Shown piece after piece: positions 47,546 to 59,563 of a stretch of DNA of 64,000 nt (position 1 is its first letter; each line of letters starts with the position of its first letter). The position numbers and the translations under genes were made by a program. This DNA comes from Lepraria neglecta. Lineage: Eukaryota > Ascomycota > Lecanoromycetes > Lecanorales > Stereocaulaceae. The notes below the pieces were generated by a model, which saw only the letters and a program-made list of their open reading frames with translations, searched no databases and was not told the origin of the DNA. The stretch spans positions 62,001-126,000 of the forward strand of contig CM065650.1 of NCBI GenBank assembly GCA_033220425.1, given 5' to 3'.

Positions 47546-48628
47546 TGATGGCTTCGCCACCAAAGTCAGCGTACGAACTGGATGGCTATGTTCTTGGAAG
47601 GTCTTTCGCATCATCCTCAAGGTTCGCCAAATCTGATGGCTCGAGGTTCAAAATCCTAACATAGAGAAAGGTTGAATCTCCAACACTACCTTTGGAAGGA
47701 CATTGTTGGCTACAATATACACCCAGCCATTCCGGTCCAAGATAGCTACAATCTTAGCATCGCTGACGTGGGCACTGGTACAGGGTATTGTAATTCTAAG
47801 GTCTCTTCAAGAAGTATATCTGAATCGTCTGTATGCCAGGATCTGGCTTATAGATGTCAACCGTCAATTGCCCTCAGCTCATCTTGATGGATTCGACATC
47901 TCTGCAGACCAGTACCCTCCCAAAGAATGGCTCCCGGCCAACCTATCGCTCCAAACGCTTGACATACACAAACCAATCCCAGAAGAGCTCAAAGGCAAAT
48001 ATGACATTGTCCACGTCCGTTTATTCCTCGCTGTAGTCCGCAATGACGACCCGTCTTCCATCCTGAGAAATCTTTATAGCATGTTGAGTTGGTGACCTCC
48101 ACACATTTGCAAGCAGAATTTGGTTCTATGGATCAATGCTGACTACTAGAACCATCCTCACAAATAGAGCAAGGAGGGTACTTGCAATGGTCGGAGCATA
48201 ATCCTCTGACAATGACCGTGGAATCTGTCCGACCAAGTCTGGAGACGAGTGAGGTTCAACAATTGGTTGATCACGTCAAAAAAGTGGTGTCACACAGGTT
48301 ACTTCACTCGAACTCCCTTTTAAAAACGAGACACTGTGCTGAGGTCCTGCGCAGATGGCCGTCTCTACTTCCAGAGAGCTTCAAGAATCAAGGATTCCGG
48401 AATGTTTCTTATGACCAATATCCTTCAAGCCCTGAACTCCGACTCTTTTTTACGCAAATGCACTGCATGCTTGCGGAGGAATTCAGCTTTGTCGCTCTAG
48501 ATAATAGCGGACCGGATAAAAGTGGGCCATTGCGTCGAAAGCACATCCAGGGGGCAACGAAAGAAGTGAAGGAGGGTGCTGCTATACAATTCATCCCTGA
48601 AGTCACCGTTGGCCAAAAAAGGTCGTAG
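47546..48628 (+). pseudogene. SAM-dependent methyltransferase 2, frameshifted in exon 1
   Basis: A paralogue of methyltransferase 1 with the same architecture. Exons: 47546-47621, 47671-47784, 47840-48087, 48168-48628. Family marks: GYVLGRSFASSSR, LNLQHYLWKDIVGYNIHPAI, motif I ADVGTGTG-IWLIDV, LDGFDISADQYPPKEWLPA, YDIVHVRLFLAVVRNDDPSS, then K-QGGYLQWSEHN. The C terminus ends VTVGQKRS. The three introns sit at the same codons as in methyltransferase 1. The last three exons join in phase. In exon 1, however, the ATG-bearing frame and the GYVLGR frame differ by one base just before GYVLGR (47580/47581), and the latter has no ATG. This suggests one lost base, or a sequencing error. The rest is intact, so inactivation would be recent. 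Confidence 0.8.
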
Positions 48629-48927
48629 TTTGAAGGAGTTGTGGGAGCAATCTTTGAAGATTGTACTTGTAGCCGCATTTAGTATGATTTCTGAAGAGCC
48701 GAGAGGGGCTTTTCGAACGCAGGTCGATTATTTCCGGCTCATCCGTGTTCTGCTTGGATGGTAAAATGAAATATGGAAGATGTCGAGATCATTGCTAATG
48801 TATTGGCTGCTGACGTAAATGCACTTGTTTACAATGCCCGGTCTATGAATTTAAATCATCTAAATTTATATATAAATCTGATGACAAGCGAAGTTTGTGC
48901 CTTAAGATCGGGTATAATAAAGTAGTG
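48629..48927. other. Gene-island edge, no gene seen
   Basis: About 300 bp of normal composition without RIP signature. The open frame 48576-48764 is an alternative frame over the methyltransferase 2 end and shows no domain. Confidence 0.5.
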
Positions 48928-49012
48928 TGACGATTGTGGCTCTTGATTTCGCACTCAATAAGGAGCACGTTGCGCAAAAGTTATAATCCGTCTCTACAAG
49001 GTCTATCACTAA

Positions 49013-49078
49013 TATCACGTGATAGTTTTAACATTGTCGGAACTATTCCGCACTCCGCAAACTTGCCGAGTCACGTGA
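49013..49078. promoter_or_regulatory. Palindromic protein-binding-like sites in the copia 5' region
   Basis: TATCACGTGATA (49013-49024) is a 12-bp perfect palindrome, and a second TCACGTGA lies at 49071-49078. Between them CGGAA-CTA-TTCCG (49038-49050) is an inverted CGG pair of the type bound by Zn2Cys6 regulators. They probably belong to a copia LTR promoter. Binding is inference. Confidence 0.45.
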
Positions 49079-49216
49079 TCTGTACTTGGCGCCCCTTTCT
49101 AGATAAAACACTATAGCTCCAATCCATAGAAGAATCAATCCCCATTTTACCTACCTATAGAAGCAGCCTATATACAGGCTACTCAGGGCGGGTGATAGGG
49201 GATCATACAAGCTAAA

Positions 49217-49250
49217 TATCGGTATAACCCTGCTATAGGTTATACCGATA
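49217..49250. repeat. 13-bp inverted repeat with 8-nt spacer
   Basis: TATCGGTATAACC (49217-49229) and its exact reverse complement GGTTATACCGATA (49238-49250), spacer CTGCTATA. A stem-loop is possible in the copia leader region. Confidence 0.85.
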
Positions 49251-51269
49251 CTGATTAGTAGTCGACCTTAGATCAGCAAGATATAATAGAAAAATTCAAC
49301 TGCAACACTACAATACCAAACACCAAGCTCTGTACTAAACCCTATATAAACCCTATAATAATATAACCAACTATAGAGGAGGAACACGAGGGGACTATAA
49401 CCCTATACGGTATTGTCCTTACAGACCCTATAAAGTCGTTAGCTGCCGCCCTAGGAATATATACTATATAATTAATAAGCTATTACGAAAGCTATAATAA
49501 GGAAGGATATAGCCTATAGATAAGCTTCGCGGAAGACTTCTATAATTAGGACGAGCGGTCGTTTACTAAGGTGGAAAAACGTATTATACGTGACTTTCGG
49601 AACCTATTTTTCGACCGCAAGGTCTATATACCTAGGAACAAGATACTAGTCTATAAATATATAGTAAATCTATTAGTCTAGCCGTAGTAAGAATGGCCTC
49701 TAGAAGAGCCCCTTCCAAATACGAAGAAATACTACCAAGATTCCCTTACTATCCCCGGTAATAATACGCCTTTATTAGTCAAAACCGATATACCTTCGCT
49801 ATTACCATTCCAAGCCGGTATACTATCGCTAATTAATCTCGAAATAATATAAAAGCGCTTCTAGACACCCTTCTAAACGGCTCCAATCAACAGCCTTAAA
49901 ATCTATAATACTATTACTAACTACCAGGAGTAAAGCCTTTCCCGGGAACTTACTACCCTTACTAAACTCTATATAGAAGAGATAAAGTATAATAGAAGGA
50001 GCGACACTTTCGACTATAAGCTGAATATATTCTTGGTTACCGCCTCTAACGCGGGGATACTATTAATTAGACTCCCTATAGTATTTTAGTATATACTAAA
50101 CGGCGATGCACTTAACTTCTATTTTAGTAACTAATCGTTATTCTTATCGATGAATCTAGACTCTCTAAGAACCGTATTTAAAGGAAACTTCGAGGGAAGA
50201 GAATACTAGATCGCCCGTCTAAACGAATAGAATAGTATATCCTTATAGCTCTTTATTAACCGTAATAAAGATAAAACCCTAACTAAATACCTTAATACTA
50301 TAATATCTAGACTAAGAGAACTATAATATAGCTTAGAGGAAAGTCTTTATAGAGATAGCTTTATCTACTAGAAGATTATTACTATCTGCGAGTCTATATC
50401 TACTAATGAAATAGTTTGCCGAAAACTACTAAACGCTATATAAGATCTTATCTAAGACCTTCGATTATCTACAGCCTTATAAGACTATTATAGCCTCTTA
50501 TTACTAAGCGAAATAATATATATAGACCGTCGCTACCGTAACCGGGAATCTAGTAATCGCGACCAATCTAGATATCTAAGTAAACCAAGATACGACTCTA
50601 ATAACTCTAACCGCGACCCTAAAGCCAAAAAGCGGTGCTTCGTCTGCAAGAAGGAAGGATATTAGTTAACTAACTACCCTAAGGAGGAACGCTAACGCAG
50701 TATCAAGTAATATATCACCGATATTAAAGGTGGCAAGGAAGAAAATAATGATGATAATACCGTCGATAATACCTCCGACGATAATAAGGCCGATAAATAG
50801 GAGGATAATAAGTTATTTCTAATATTAATAGGCCCTATTAACGGTAAGGCTGTGTATCGGAAGCTAACCAATTAGGCTACCCTCCACGCTGTTACAAGAT
50901 CGATATTTACCCAAGATCCATATATTAATATCCTAGGAGAATTACTACTACTAGCGCCATATTAATTAGCGCCTCGCTACCTAGTAAGTAGATACGGCGA
51001 CGACTATTTCCGCGGCCTTATAATTGATATAGGTACTGCCTACAACTCGTCCGCAGGCTTCAATCAATACTTGGCACTACGGCGTGAGTAAAACGTCAAT
51101 ATTAATACAGACAAGGCTAGTACCGCTAAGTTCAAGTTTGGTATTAGCGACGCCTTATCAAAGGGTACCGTCGCTATCTAATCACTAATCGGCACTATCG
51201 AATTCCATATTATTGACGCTGACACCCCTTTTCTCCTCTACCTACGAGACCTCGACCGAGCAGGCTTTT

Positions 51270-53312
51270 TGTAATGGAAAGCTTGGCAAAGTCTTGGTTG
51301 GCTCGCGATTACCGTACGCTTGGCGTGCGTTAGCGCTACGAGTCCCGTGCGCCCCGTGTTTAATAGAGGGTTTGCGCTCCCCCCTCTTATAGACTCCTTA
51401 AGAATTAGTCTTAGTATAAACCCTACTACTATACGTTATTTCATATTGCTACAGGTTCCTATTATAATTATAATTCTCCTTCCTTATAAAGGGTAGCGAT
51501 CCGGAATAAGTATATCAAGGCAAACGCGCGCAACTCGCAGCCAGAATAGAGGCGAAATATCTGGTACCTTAGAAGGTAGTAGGGATAGATAACATCAACA
51601 GGCGGTTGGCGAAGGTAGTGGAAACCCCCCGTAACCGCCTGGAGACGATAGCCATACTTCGGGAGTAATAGGTTTAGTCCCTACTCTAGACGAGCGCCTA
51701 GCGCAGGCTTGACACCGCCGAACCGAGCTCGTTAAATAACGCGAATTAGATACTATTCTAGCCCAAATCGAGACCCTCGAGCGTACCGCTCTAGACCCAG
51801 AGGTTACCGTACAGGCGAGACACCGTCTAGAAGAATTATAGAAGTAGCAAGAACTCTAGGAGACGCTGGCTCAGATCGAGGCCCTGGAAAGGGGAGAAGT
51901 CCTCCCTCCGCCAGCTACAGTTCCTCCCCTACCATCTAGTTCGGGCTCTATAAGCTATACTCGCGGTTCGAAATATATACGAAGCGTATCCTCCGACGAG
52001 GAAGAAGATTAGGGCCTATCTATAAGACCGGCGAAGCTATCCGAATATTATAGGAAGACTATCCGGGAATACCGCGATTGGATAGAGGAATACGACACTG
52101 TCTTTTAATAGGCTTATCGCTATTTCAAGACGGATAAGGATCGTATTCTATACGTAATGTTAGCGCTACGCGGTAGCCTGCGGTAACTATAGAGAAGCTA
52201 TAAGAAGGTACATCGGTTGGAACAAGAGTATTATACCTAGGAGTTCTTTTCGGGGTTCCTTATCGACCTAATTTAGAACCCTATAAACCGCTAAATACGG
52301 ACCTCTTAGGAGATCCAGGACTCCTACTAGCGGAATAACCAGTCCGCTAGACGATTCGATCAGTACCTAAAGAACCTCGAAGACCAGTTGCCCCCGATAG
52401 ATGAATTCTACCAAGGGAGCATCTTCCTTACGAAGCTCAGACTAAACCTACGCAAAGTAGTACTAATAACTATTCCAGTACCGCAAAAGAGGTTAGAATT
52501 AGTAGATCTAGCTAATAGGTTAGAAGATATAGATATAGATAAGCCGATAAAAGATGATTCGCGACCGCCTCACGGTCGAGAAGCTAAGGGAGCGCAGTTA
52601 GGAAATAGGGGAAGAAGGAATAGGAGTATCGCGACTAGTAGCGGCCCTACCTAGGAGAGCCTTCCTCCTCGCTTAAGGCGAGATATAAGCGGCGCGCAAG
52701 CGAATCGAACTAATAAATCCGATATTACCTGCTATAATTGCGGGGAACGAGGATATATTCGGCTAAATTGCACCAAACCTGCGGCGAATGACTAGCGTGT
52801 CCCAGTCGGTTTAGTTACGAGCCTAGAGAATTACATAGTAGAGCCGTCGGGAAAAGGATATCCCTCGTCCGAGAATCCTCGAAAGGATAAGGGAAGGAAA
52901 GACTAGAGGTAATATCGTCCCCTATTATAACTATTCTAGATCTTATTCTTCTAAACGACGGAATAAAGGAGGCCCTAGCGGAGTATTAATTCGATATCGG
53001 TGCCGAGGTGAATATAATTAGCTAGCGTTTTACTATCGAGTATAATATAAAGCTAATAAGTAAGGCTAAGCTACTAAGACTAACTTGGATAGATAGTAGC
53101 TCGGTATATTACTATAGGGTATACCGAGTAACTACCCGGCTAAAAGATAGTTGGGGACGTATAAGGGATACTACTTATACCTATTACGCTATCGATAAGT
53201 AGGGTCCCCCTATTATACTAGGGATACTAAGTATAGAGAAAGAATACCTCAAGATTAATATAGATACGAGGACCTGGCGTTTCGGTATCGATATAAACTT
53301 ACTTGAACTACT
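51270..53312 (+). mobile_element. Ty3/gypsy element F, 5' part (LTR, gag, protease), decayed
   Basis: It begins with a new LTR start (TGTAATGGAAAGCTTGGC) inside copia element E. The LTR end is not defined here, probably near 51.54 kb. Gag follows (glutamate/arginine-rich, coiled-coil-like), with a zinc knuckle CYNCGERGYIRLNC near 52.74 kb, then a protease-like segment near 52.99 kb. It is interrupted at 53313 by element G. Broken in many places. Confidence 0.78.
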
Positions 53313-53515
53313 TGTTACAGCTTGGCCTTTGCTCACTGGTTGTGCCGATACGCGTAGTATGGAGCATGGTTATCGAACGTTCGATAACCGCTCATGGCTA
53401 GCGGCTTGGCGCGTCTCCAAGACGCGCAGGCTTCATGTATCTATCTTCTCTCCTTAGATATATTCTCCTAGTTATATTACACCCCTATCGACTCGCTCTA
53501 GGCAGGCCCTTGATA
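53313..53515 (+). repeat. 5' LTR of element G (203 bp)
   Basis: TGTTACAG...CTTGATA, RIP-altered form of TGTCACAG...CTGACA. It holds a 22-bp perfect palindrome at 53368-53389 and the hairpin GCGCGTC-TCCAA-GACGCGC. AGATATATTCT (53456-53466) is complementary to AGAATATATCT (53518-53528), just inside the element. Confidence 0.95.
53368..53389. repeat. 22-bp perfect palindrome in the element G LTR
   Basis: The left arm GGTTATCGAAC is followed directly by its reverse complement GTTCGATAACC. The identical palindrome is at 59069-59090 in the other LTR. Confidence 0.97.
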
Positions 53516-56500
53516 TTAGAATATATCTTATCTTACCCCTACCCTTGTAAGTTCGTTAGCGAGGTGAAATAAACGGCGAAGCTCGTAGCCAGTCAGCGAG
53601 TTAAAATAAGTGTCGAGGAACCCCTTTCAGTATCCGATCTAGATCAGTACTATATTATACCGTTAATACGTTAACGAAGGCTCTATTATATAAGCAAGCT
53701 CCTAGCGAGCGACCCCGAACCCTAGAAGCATCAGGTTAACGCGTTCTGAAGAGATCCGGCGCGATCTATAACGTCTAACCCCAACGACACTATCCTAGGA
53801 CAACATATTTTTAATATATTCACCCTCTCCTATACCTTATAGGTACCTCGGTCTTCGTCCCTCTACCTTAACCCTATCTCTAACCCCTATCCTATTATAG
53901 TAAGAAGTAGCGATCTTAATATAACCTCCTACGAAAAACGCGAGGACGTCCTCCGGCGAGCAGAAGCCCGTCGACGTACCTCCTTCCTCCTACCAGATAA
54001 CACCGTAGATACTCAGGACGCTGCTACCGTATTAGACATCCGAAATATACCTTAGTTACAGCATTAGGTATCTAAGGAGCCAGCTACCGTGATATCAGTC
54101 CTAATTAAGCTCCGCCAGGAACGAGACACAGTATTATCCTGTATTAAAGAGTAGGATACAATAGCCACCAGAAATAACGAAGCTATAGAAGCAGCGCGAG
54201 AAGCGCAGGCTTAGAGGCGAACTGCCTAGGATAAATACCGAACTCTTAGACAAAGGAACTCCCAACTAGAAACCGAAGTCGGACACCTAGAGGAGCAGGT
54301 TACTATATTAGAAGAAGGCATACCTCCGCGCCAAACAACCCCTAGCTCTACCATCGGTAGTAACAAGCAGCGTATCGCCAAAACATCAGACCCTCTACTA
54401 TTCTGCCAGCTAGATAGCGACATCACCTTAGAGGACTAGACATAATATATCCGGGATAAGTTAATAGTAAATAAAGACTACTTTGAGGATAATACTGCTA
54501 GAACCATCTATATTATCTCCCGTACTAGAGGTATTACTACTAAACAGATATACTCCTACCGTACTGAAGACCCTAATTACTTCGCTACCCCCGATAAGGT
54601 ACTAAGTATACTCTAAGACGTAATAGGTAACCCTAATAAGCGGTCAGATATATATCGAGAGTTTAAGGCACTTAAAATAAAGGTGACCGAAACCTTCGCT
54701 GTATTCCTACCAAAATTCCGTAAGTATACTACTTACTTAAAACTTAACGAAGTAATTATAGTTAAGGAGTTAACTAAGAAGGTAACGCCTCGCCTTCAAC
54801 GAGCTATTACTACTAATACTATAGAGTTCAATATGATTAAGGGACTTAGAGACTACTACCAACGGGTAGACAATTAGTTACGTAATATAGACTCTACCTA
54901 TAAGCGTGAGAAGGAGTTAGTCAAACGCGTAATAGCCCCGCCTACCAGTTCTTCAAAAGTACCCCGAGTTACTACGTATACGCCCCCGATAAAGCGTCCA
55001 TCGGTCGAACCAGCCGTTATTATCGCCCCTAGACATACTATCTCCCCGAAACCACCCTCCGGTAACTATTATAACTATGGTAAAGAAGGCTACTAGGCCA
55101 AGGACTGCCCTATTCCAAAGAAAGAGGGAATCCGGAAAATCGCTACTAATAGTAAGGACTCGACGAGCTCTAAGGATAAGCTTAGAGCCAGTAGAAATAA
55201 GATAAATAGGTCTAAGGTTTCGGAAAACTAGATATCCTTAGAGAAGTCGCCCCTAAGGACCTACTATTCTTATTATTAGTAGATATCTATAATCTATATA
55301 GAAGAAGATTATTTATATATCCTATTATATTACTTGCTCAAGGAAAAGAATACTAATCTAAAGCCCTTGCTAATACTAGTACTACTACCTATTCATTTAT
55401 TAATGAAAAAGAAGCGTAACTCCTATCCGATTACCTTAATATCGTTCCTATACCTCTCGCTAAACCACACTACCTCTATAGTTATAACGGCAAGATACGA
55501 AAGATACCCGTTACCTATACTATTTACCCTTCTATAAAGGTCTATAACTATCTCGAGTCGACTATACCTATACTTATTACTAATCTAGGTAATTAATATA
55601 TTATCCTTAGTAAGCTATAGATAAACAAGTATAAGGTCCTACTCGATATAGCGTATAACCGTATCATTTTCTTGCCTGGTCGCTATAATTATACCGGAGC
55701 TCCTTAGACTCGCCCAAAGGCTTCGAAGGAACCTCTACTACCGCTACTACCGCCACTACTACCTGAAGAAAGTAAGGCACTTAATATTACGGAGATCAGC
55801 GCTACTATATTCTATATATATACAAGGAAGTAAAAGAAGCGTAACGTCTAATACTTCTCTATAACAATAGCTAAGATAGAGAAGGCTATCTAGGTTAGAT
55901 CTTTACTAGACCAGATCCATAAGGTATTAGAAGCAACCGAGGGGATAATCAAGCAGAAGCTTCCTAAGGAATACTTAGACAATAACCTTAAGAAGGGTTT
56001 TATCTTACCTAGCACGGCTCCCTATATATTACTAGTCCTCTTTATTTAAAAGTATAATAGAAGTCTCCGTTTCTATATCGACTATTAGAAACTTAATACT
56101 ATTACGATCTAGAATCGCTATCCTATACCGCTTATCGAGGAAACGCTCGCTTGTATTATTAGATATAAATATCTTACGAAGCTCGACATCATTGCTGCAT
56201 TTAATAAGCTTCGTATATATCTAGACAGCGAAGATCTCACAACGTTCACTACCTCCTTCGGGGCGTTCAAATACTATATCCTACTATTTAGCCTAACCAA
56301 TAGACCTGCGTCCTTCTAGCACTATATGAATAATACCCTCTTCGAATACCTGAACGACTTCTACTAGGTCTATCTAGATAATATCCTAATCTATAGTAAG
56401 ATAGAAAAGGAGTATAAGTAGCAGGTACGAAAGGTCTTACTAAAGCTTCGGGAGGCGGGATTACAGGTTGATATTAAGAAATACGAATTCTACGTCCAAG

Positions 56501-59013
56501 AAACAACCTTCCTCGGACTAATTATATTAATAGAAGGTCTACGTATAGACCCTTCTAAAGTAGAAGCTATCGTTAACTAGGAACCCCCAACTCGTCTAAA
56601 GGAGGTATAAGCATTCGTTAGTTTCTATAACTTCTACCGCCGGTTTATTAAGGACTTCTCAAAAATAGTTAGACCCTTAGTATCACTTACTAAGAAGGAT
56701 TATCTATTCTAGTAGTCTGAAGTATATTAAGCAGCCTTCGAGCGTCTCAAAAGCACGGTTACTAGTGCCCTAGTACTTCGGTATTACGATAGATCGCGAC
56801 TAGTAGTGCTAGAGACAGATTCGTCCGATTACGTTAATAGTAGTATCTTATCCTAAGCGGACGATGACGGAGTCCTCTATCCGGTTATATTCTATAGTAA
56901 GAACCTACTACCTGCGGAGTATAACTATAAGATCTATAATAAGGAGCTACTTGTAATCATCCGCTACCTAGAATACTAGCGTCCTGAATTAGAATTAACC
57001 GATATCCCTATCCAAATATTTATCGATTATAAGAGCCTCGAATATTTTATACAGACAAAGGAGCTAATACGCCGTCAGGCTCGATAGGCAGAGAAATTAG
57101 CTGATTTCAACTTCAAAATTATATACCGGAGTAGTAAATCCAATGGCAAAGCAGACGCCTTAACGCGTATACTAAACTCAGTTCCTGCTAATAGACAGGA
57201 TGAGCGTCAAAAGCATTAATACCGTGCTCTACTATCTCTAGAGTATTTTTAGAAGTATAGCGCTAAACCCGATTCGATTTTACAGGCCCGTTTTAGCGCA
57301 GGCCTGCGAAATCGATAGCCAATCGATTCACGGGAGCTAAACTCTAAATCGACTAGCGCGCGGTTCTCTAGGGATAGAGAATCTGAAAGGGGGGTAGCGG
57401 CAGCGATATCACATCAGACGAATAGATCAACGCGCTGACTAATCAGGATTTACCCCTATACGCAAGGGTGGCGCTGGTAAACAAGGAGGATGACGACTAT
57501 AGGCGGATCCGTGATACCCTCGAGAAGGATCCGTCCCGGATATTCGAAACAATCAATTTACGTCATTACTCTAGCCATAATAACGCACTCTTCTATAAGG
57601 ATCGTCTTTGGGTTCCAGTAATAATTAAGCTCTATATAGATATAATCAAGGAAAGCCATAACTAACCCGTATATAGCCATCCCGGTAGAGATAGGACGCT
57701 TGAGTTAGTAAAGAGATAGTTCTACTGGCGTGGTATAAAAGATAAGATCGCTCGCTATATCCGCAATTGCCATATCTATCAACGAAGCAAGGCCCCTCGA
57801 GACCAATATAATAGGCTACTATAGGCTTTACCGGTGCCGGAACAACGCTGGCAAGATATCTCTATAGACTTCGTCACTGGACTTCCCGTCTCGGAAGGGT
57901 TCAATACCATATACGCTATCGTAGATCGGCTTTCCAAGGAGCGCCACTACGCTCTATATATCGCGACAGACCGAGGCACGTCTGCGGAAGCCACAGCCGA
58001 TATCCTGATGAGATATGTCTTTCGCTCACATAGTCTCCTAGAGTCAATTATTTCCGATCGAGGGCTACAGTTCGTATCATTAGTATAGAAGGCACTGTGT
58101 CAGCGGCTGAAGATCGATATCAAGCTATCTATAGCGTTCCATCCGGAAACTAACGGTTAGACAGAACGGGCTAATTAAGACGTCGAGCGTCACCTGAGAA
58201 CGTACTGTACGTATATGCAAGATGATTGGGTCCGACTCCTTCCTATAGCCGAATTCGCGGACAATAACTCCATTACCAGTACTACAGGAGTAACTCCATT
58301 CTTTACTAACAAGGGTTTCCACCCGCAGATATCTTTCTCTCCACCTGCGGACGCTAGATCTACAGCTCGTAAGCATATCCAGTATACCAAGGCGAACGAT
58401 ATTACTGATTATATAACGAGAGTCCTTGACTTTATAACCAAACAATCCGTTGTAAGCCGTAGGAGAATAGCAGATTAAGCTAATAGGAAGAGGTCTGATA
58501 TTATATACGACGAAGGAGATATAGTATTCCTATCCAGTCGGAATATAAGCACAGAACGTCCGAGTAAGAAACTGGATGACAAGATGCTAGGACCGTTTAG
58601 GGTATTAGATAAAGTTGGATCATCCTACCGCCTAGAACTCCCAGCAAGTATATAAATACATAACGTCTTCCACCCTAGTCTACTACGAAAAGCGGCTACA
58701 GACCCTCTACCTAGTCAGCAAACGGAGCCGCCAAGACCTGTTACAGTAGACGGCCAGGAGGAGTAGGAGATCGACGACATCTTGGATGCTCGACTATTCG
58801 GGCGTAATCGACGTCTATAGTTCAGGGTCCGGTGGAAGAACAAGCAGTAACCGGACCGCTAATAGTACTATACGGACGGCGACGAATTTGGCAACGCTCA
58901 AGATATAGTCGATGACTTCTATGCGCGCTATCCAAACAAGCCTGGAAGTTCGAATCCGCTATAGTCGTCTGGCCTTACGCATCAGGGACGATGCTTGCTT
59001 GAGGGGGGGGTAG

Positions 59014-59216
59014 TGTCACAGCTTGGCCTTTACTCACTGGTTATGCCGATACGCGTAGTATGGAGCATGGTTATCGAACGTTCGATAACCGCTCATGGCT
59101 AGCGGCTTGGCGCGTCTCCAAGACGCGCAGGCTTCATGTATCTATCTTCTCTCCTTAGATATATTCTCCTAGTCATATTACACCCCTATCGACTCGCTCT
59201 AGGCAGGCCCCTGACA
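59014..59216 (+). repeat. 3' LTR of element G (203 bp)
   Basis: TGTCACAG...CCCTGACA, preceded by GAGGGGGGGGTAG. It is the better preserved of the pair. Confidence 0.95.
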
Positions 59217-59221
59217 CTGCT

Positions 59222-59563
59222 AGGCTAAAAAGAGTTTATCAAGAAGGTCCAAGGGGAATCAATAGTCTACGCGCTTCTTGTATCGGATCTAGGACCGATA
59301 CTAATATAGGATACCTCTATAGGATTAGTGAAAGCGCAGGCTAGCCGTAATATAGACGAAGTTACTGCGCTGGCGCTACCAGTATAATTAGTAGACTTGG
59401 AGGATATATTTTTAGTTGAGGAAGCGGGCCGTTTGCCTTTATATAAAGATAATGATTACGTAATAGAAACGACTGCTGCACCCCTCTATAGACTACTCTA
59501 TAATCTAGCTAATACCGAGCTCGCGGCGCTGAGGGCCTACCTAGACGATGCTCTAGAACGGGG
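59222..59563 (+). mobile_element. Element F, continuation (protease end to reverse transcriptase start)
   Basis: The element F sequence resumes after the target duplication of G. The frame at 59397-59563 reads VDLEDIFLVEE...PLYRLLYNLANTELAALRAYLDDALERG, the usual start of gypsy reverse transcriptase. It stops where the LTR of element H begins. The rest of F lies outside the window. Confidence 0.75.

Larger units (their letters stand above)
48928..51269 (+). mobile_element. Ty1/copia element E, 5' part, decayed and interrupted
   Basis: A copia-type gag/protease region. A zinc-knuckle segment near 50.64 kb reads KKRCFVCKKEGY. The later part shows a copia-like protease region (GLIIDIGTAYNSSAGFNQYL near 51.03 kb) and then TPFLLYLRDLDRAGF. 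The LTR limits are uncertain; TGTGACGATTG at 48928 is a candidate LTR start. Integrase, reverse transcriptase and RNase H are not seen, because element F is inserted at 51270. It is decayed by RIP with many breaks and is the oldest layer of the right-hand stack. Confidence 0.75.
53313..59216 (+). mobile_element. Ty3/gypsy chromovirus element G, structurally complete, decayed
   Basis: A 5904-bp element with two 203-bp LTRs, flanked by CTACT (53308-53312) and CTGCT (59217-59221), one transition apart. Gag spans about 53.8-55.1 kb with a zinc-knuckle-like motif near 55.07 kb. A protease region follows, then reverse transcriptase (about 55.97-56.6 kb, KLDIIAAFNKLRI and VYLDNILIYSK), RNase H (about 56.8-57.2 kb), and integrase (about 57.6-58.5 kb, RWQDISIDFVTGLPVSEG). 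A C-terminal chromodomain lies near 58.74-58.96 kb (ILDARLFGR...FRVRWK...FYARYPNKPG). A G-rich polypurine tract precedes the 3' LTR. About six LTR differences, all transitions, so it is among the younger insertions, but broken in many places. Confidence 0.92.

Noticed and set aside
48576-48764. Alternative C-terminal frame for methyltransferase 2
   Set aside because: The frame ending VGQKRS at 48628 aligns with the C-terminal part of methyltransferase 1; the alternative has no counterpart there.
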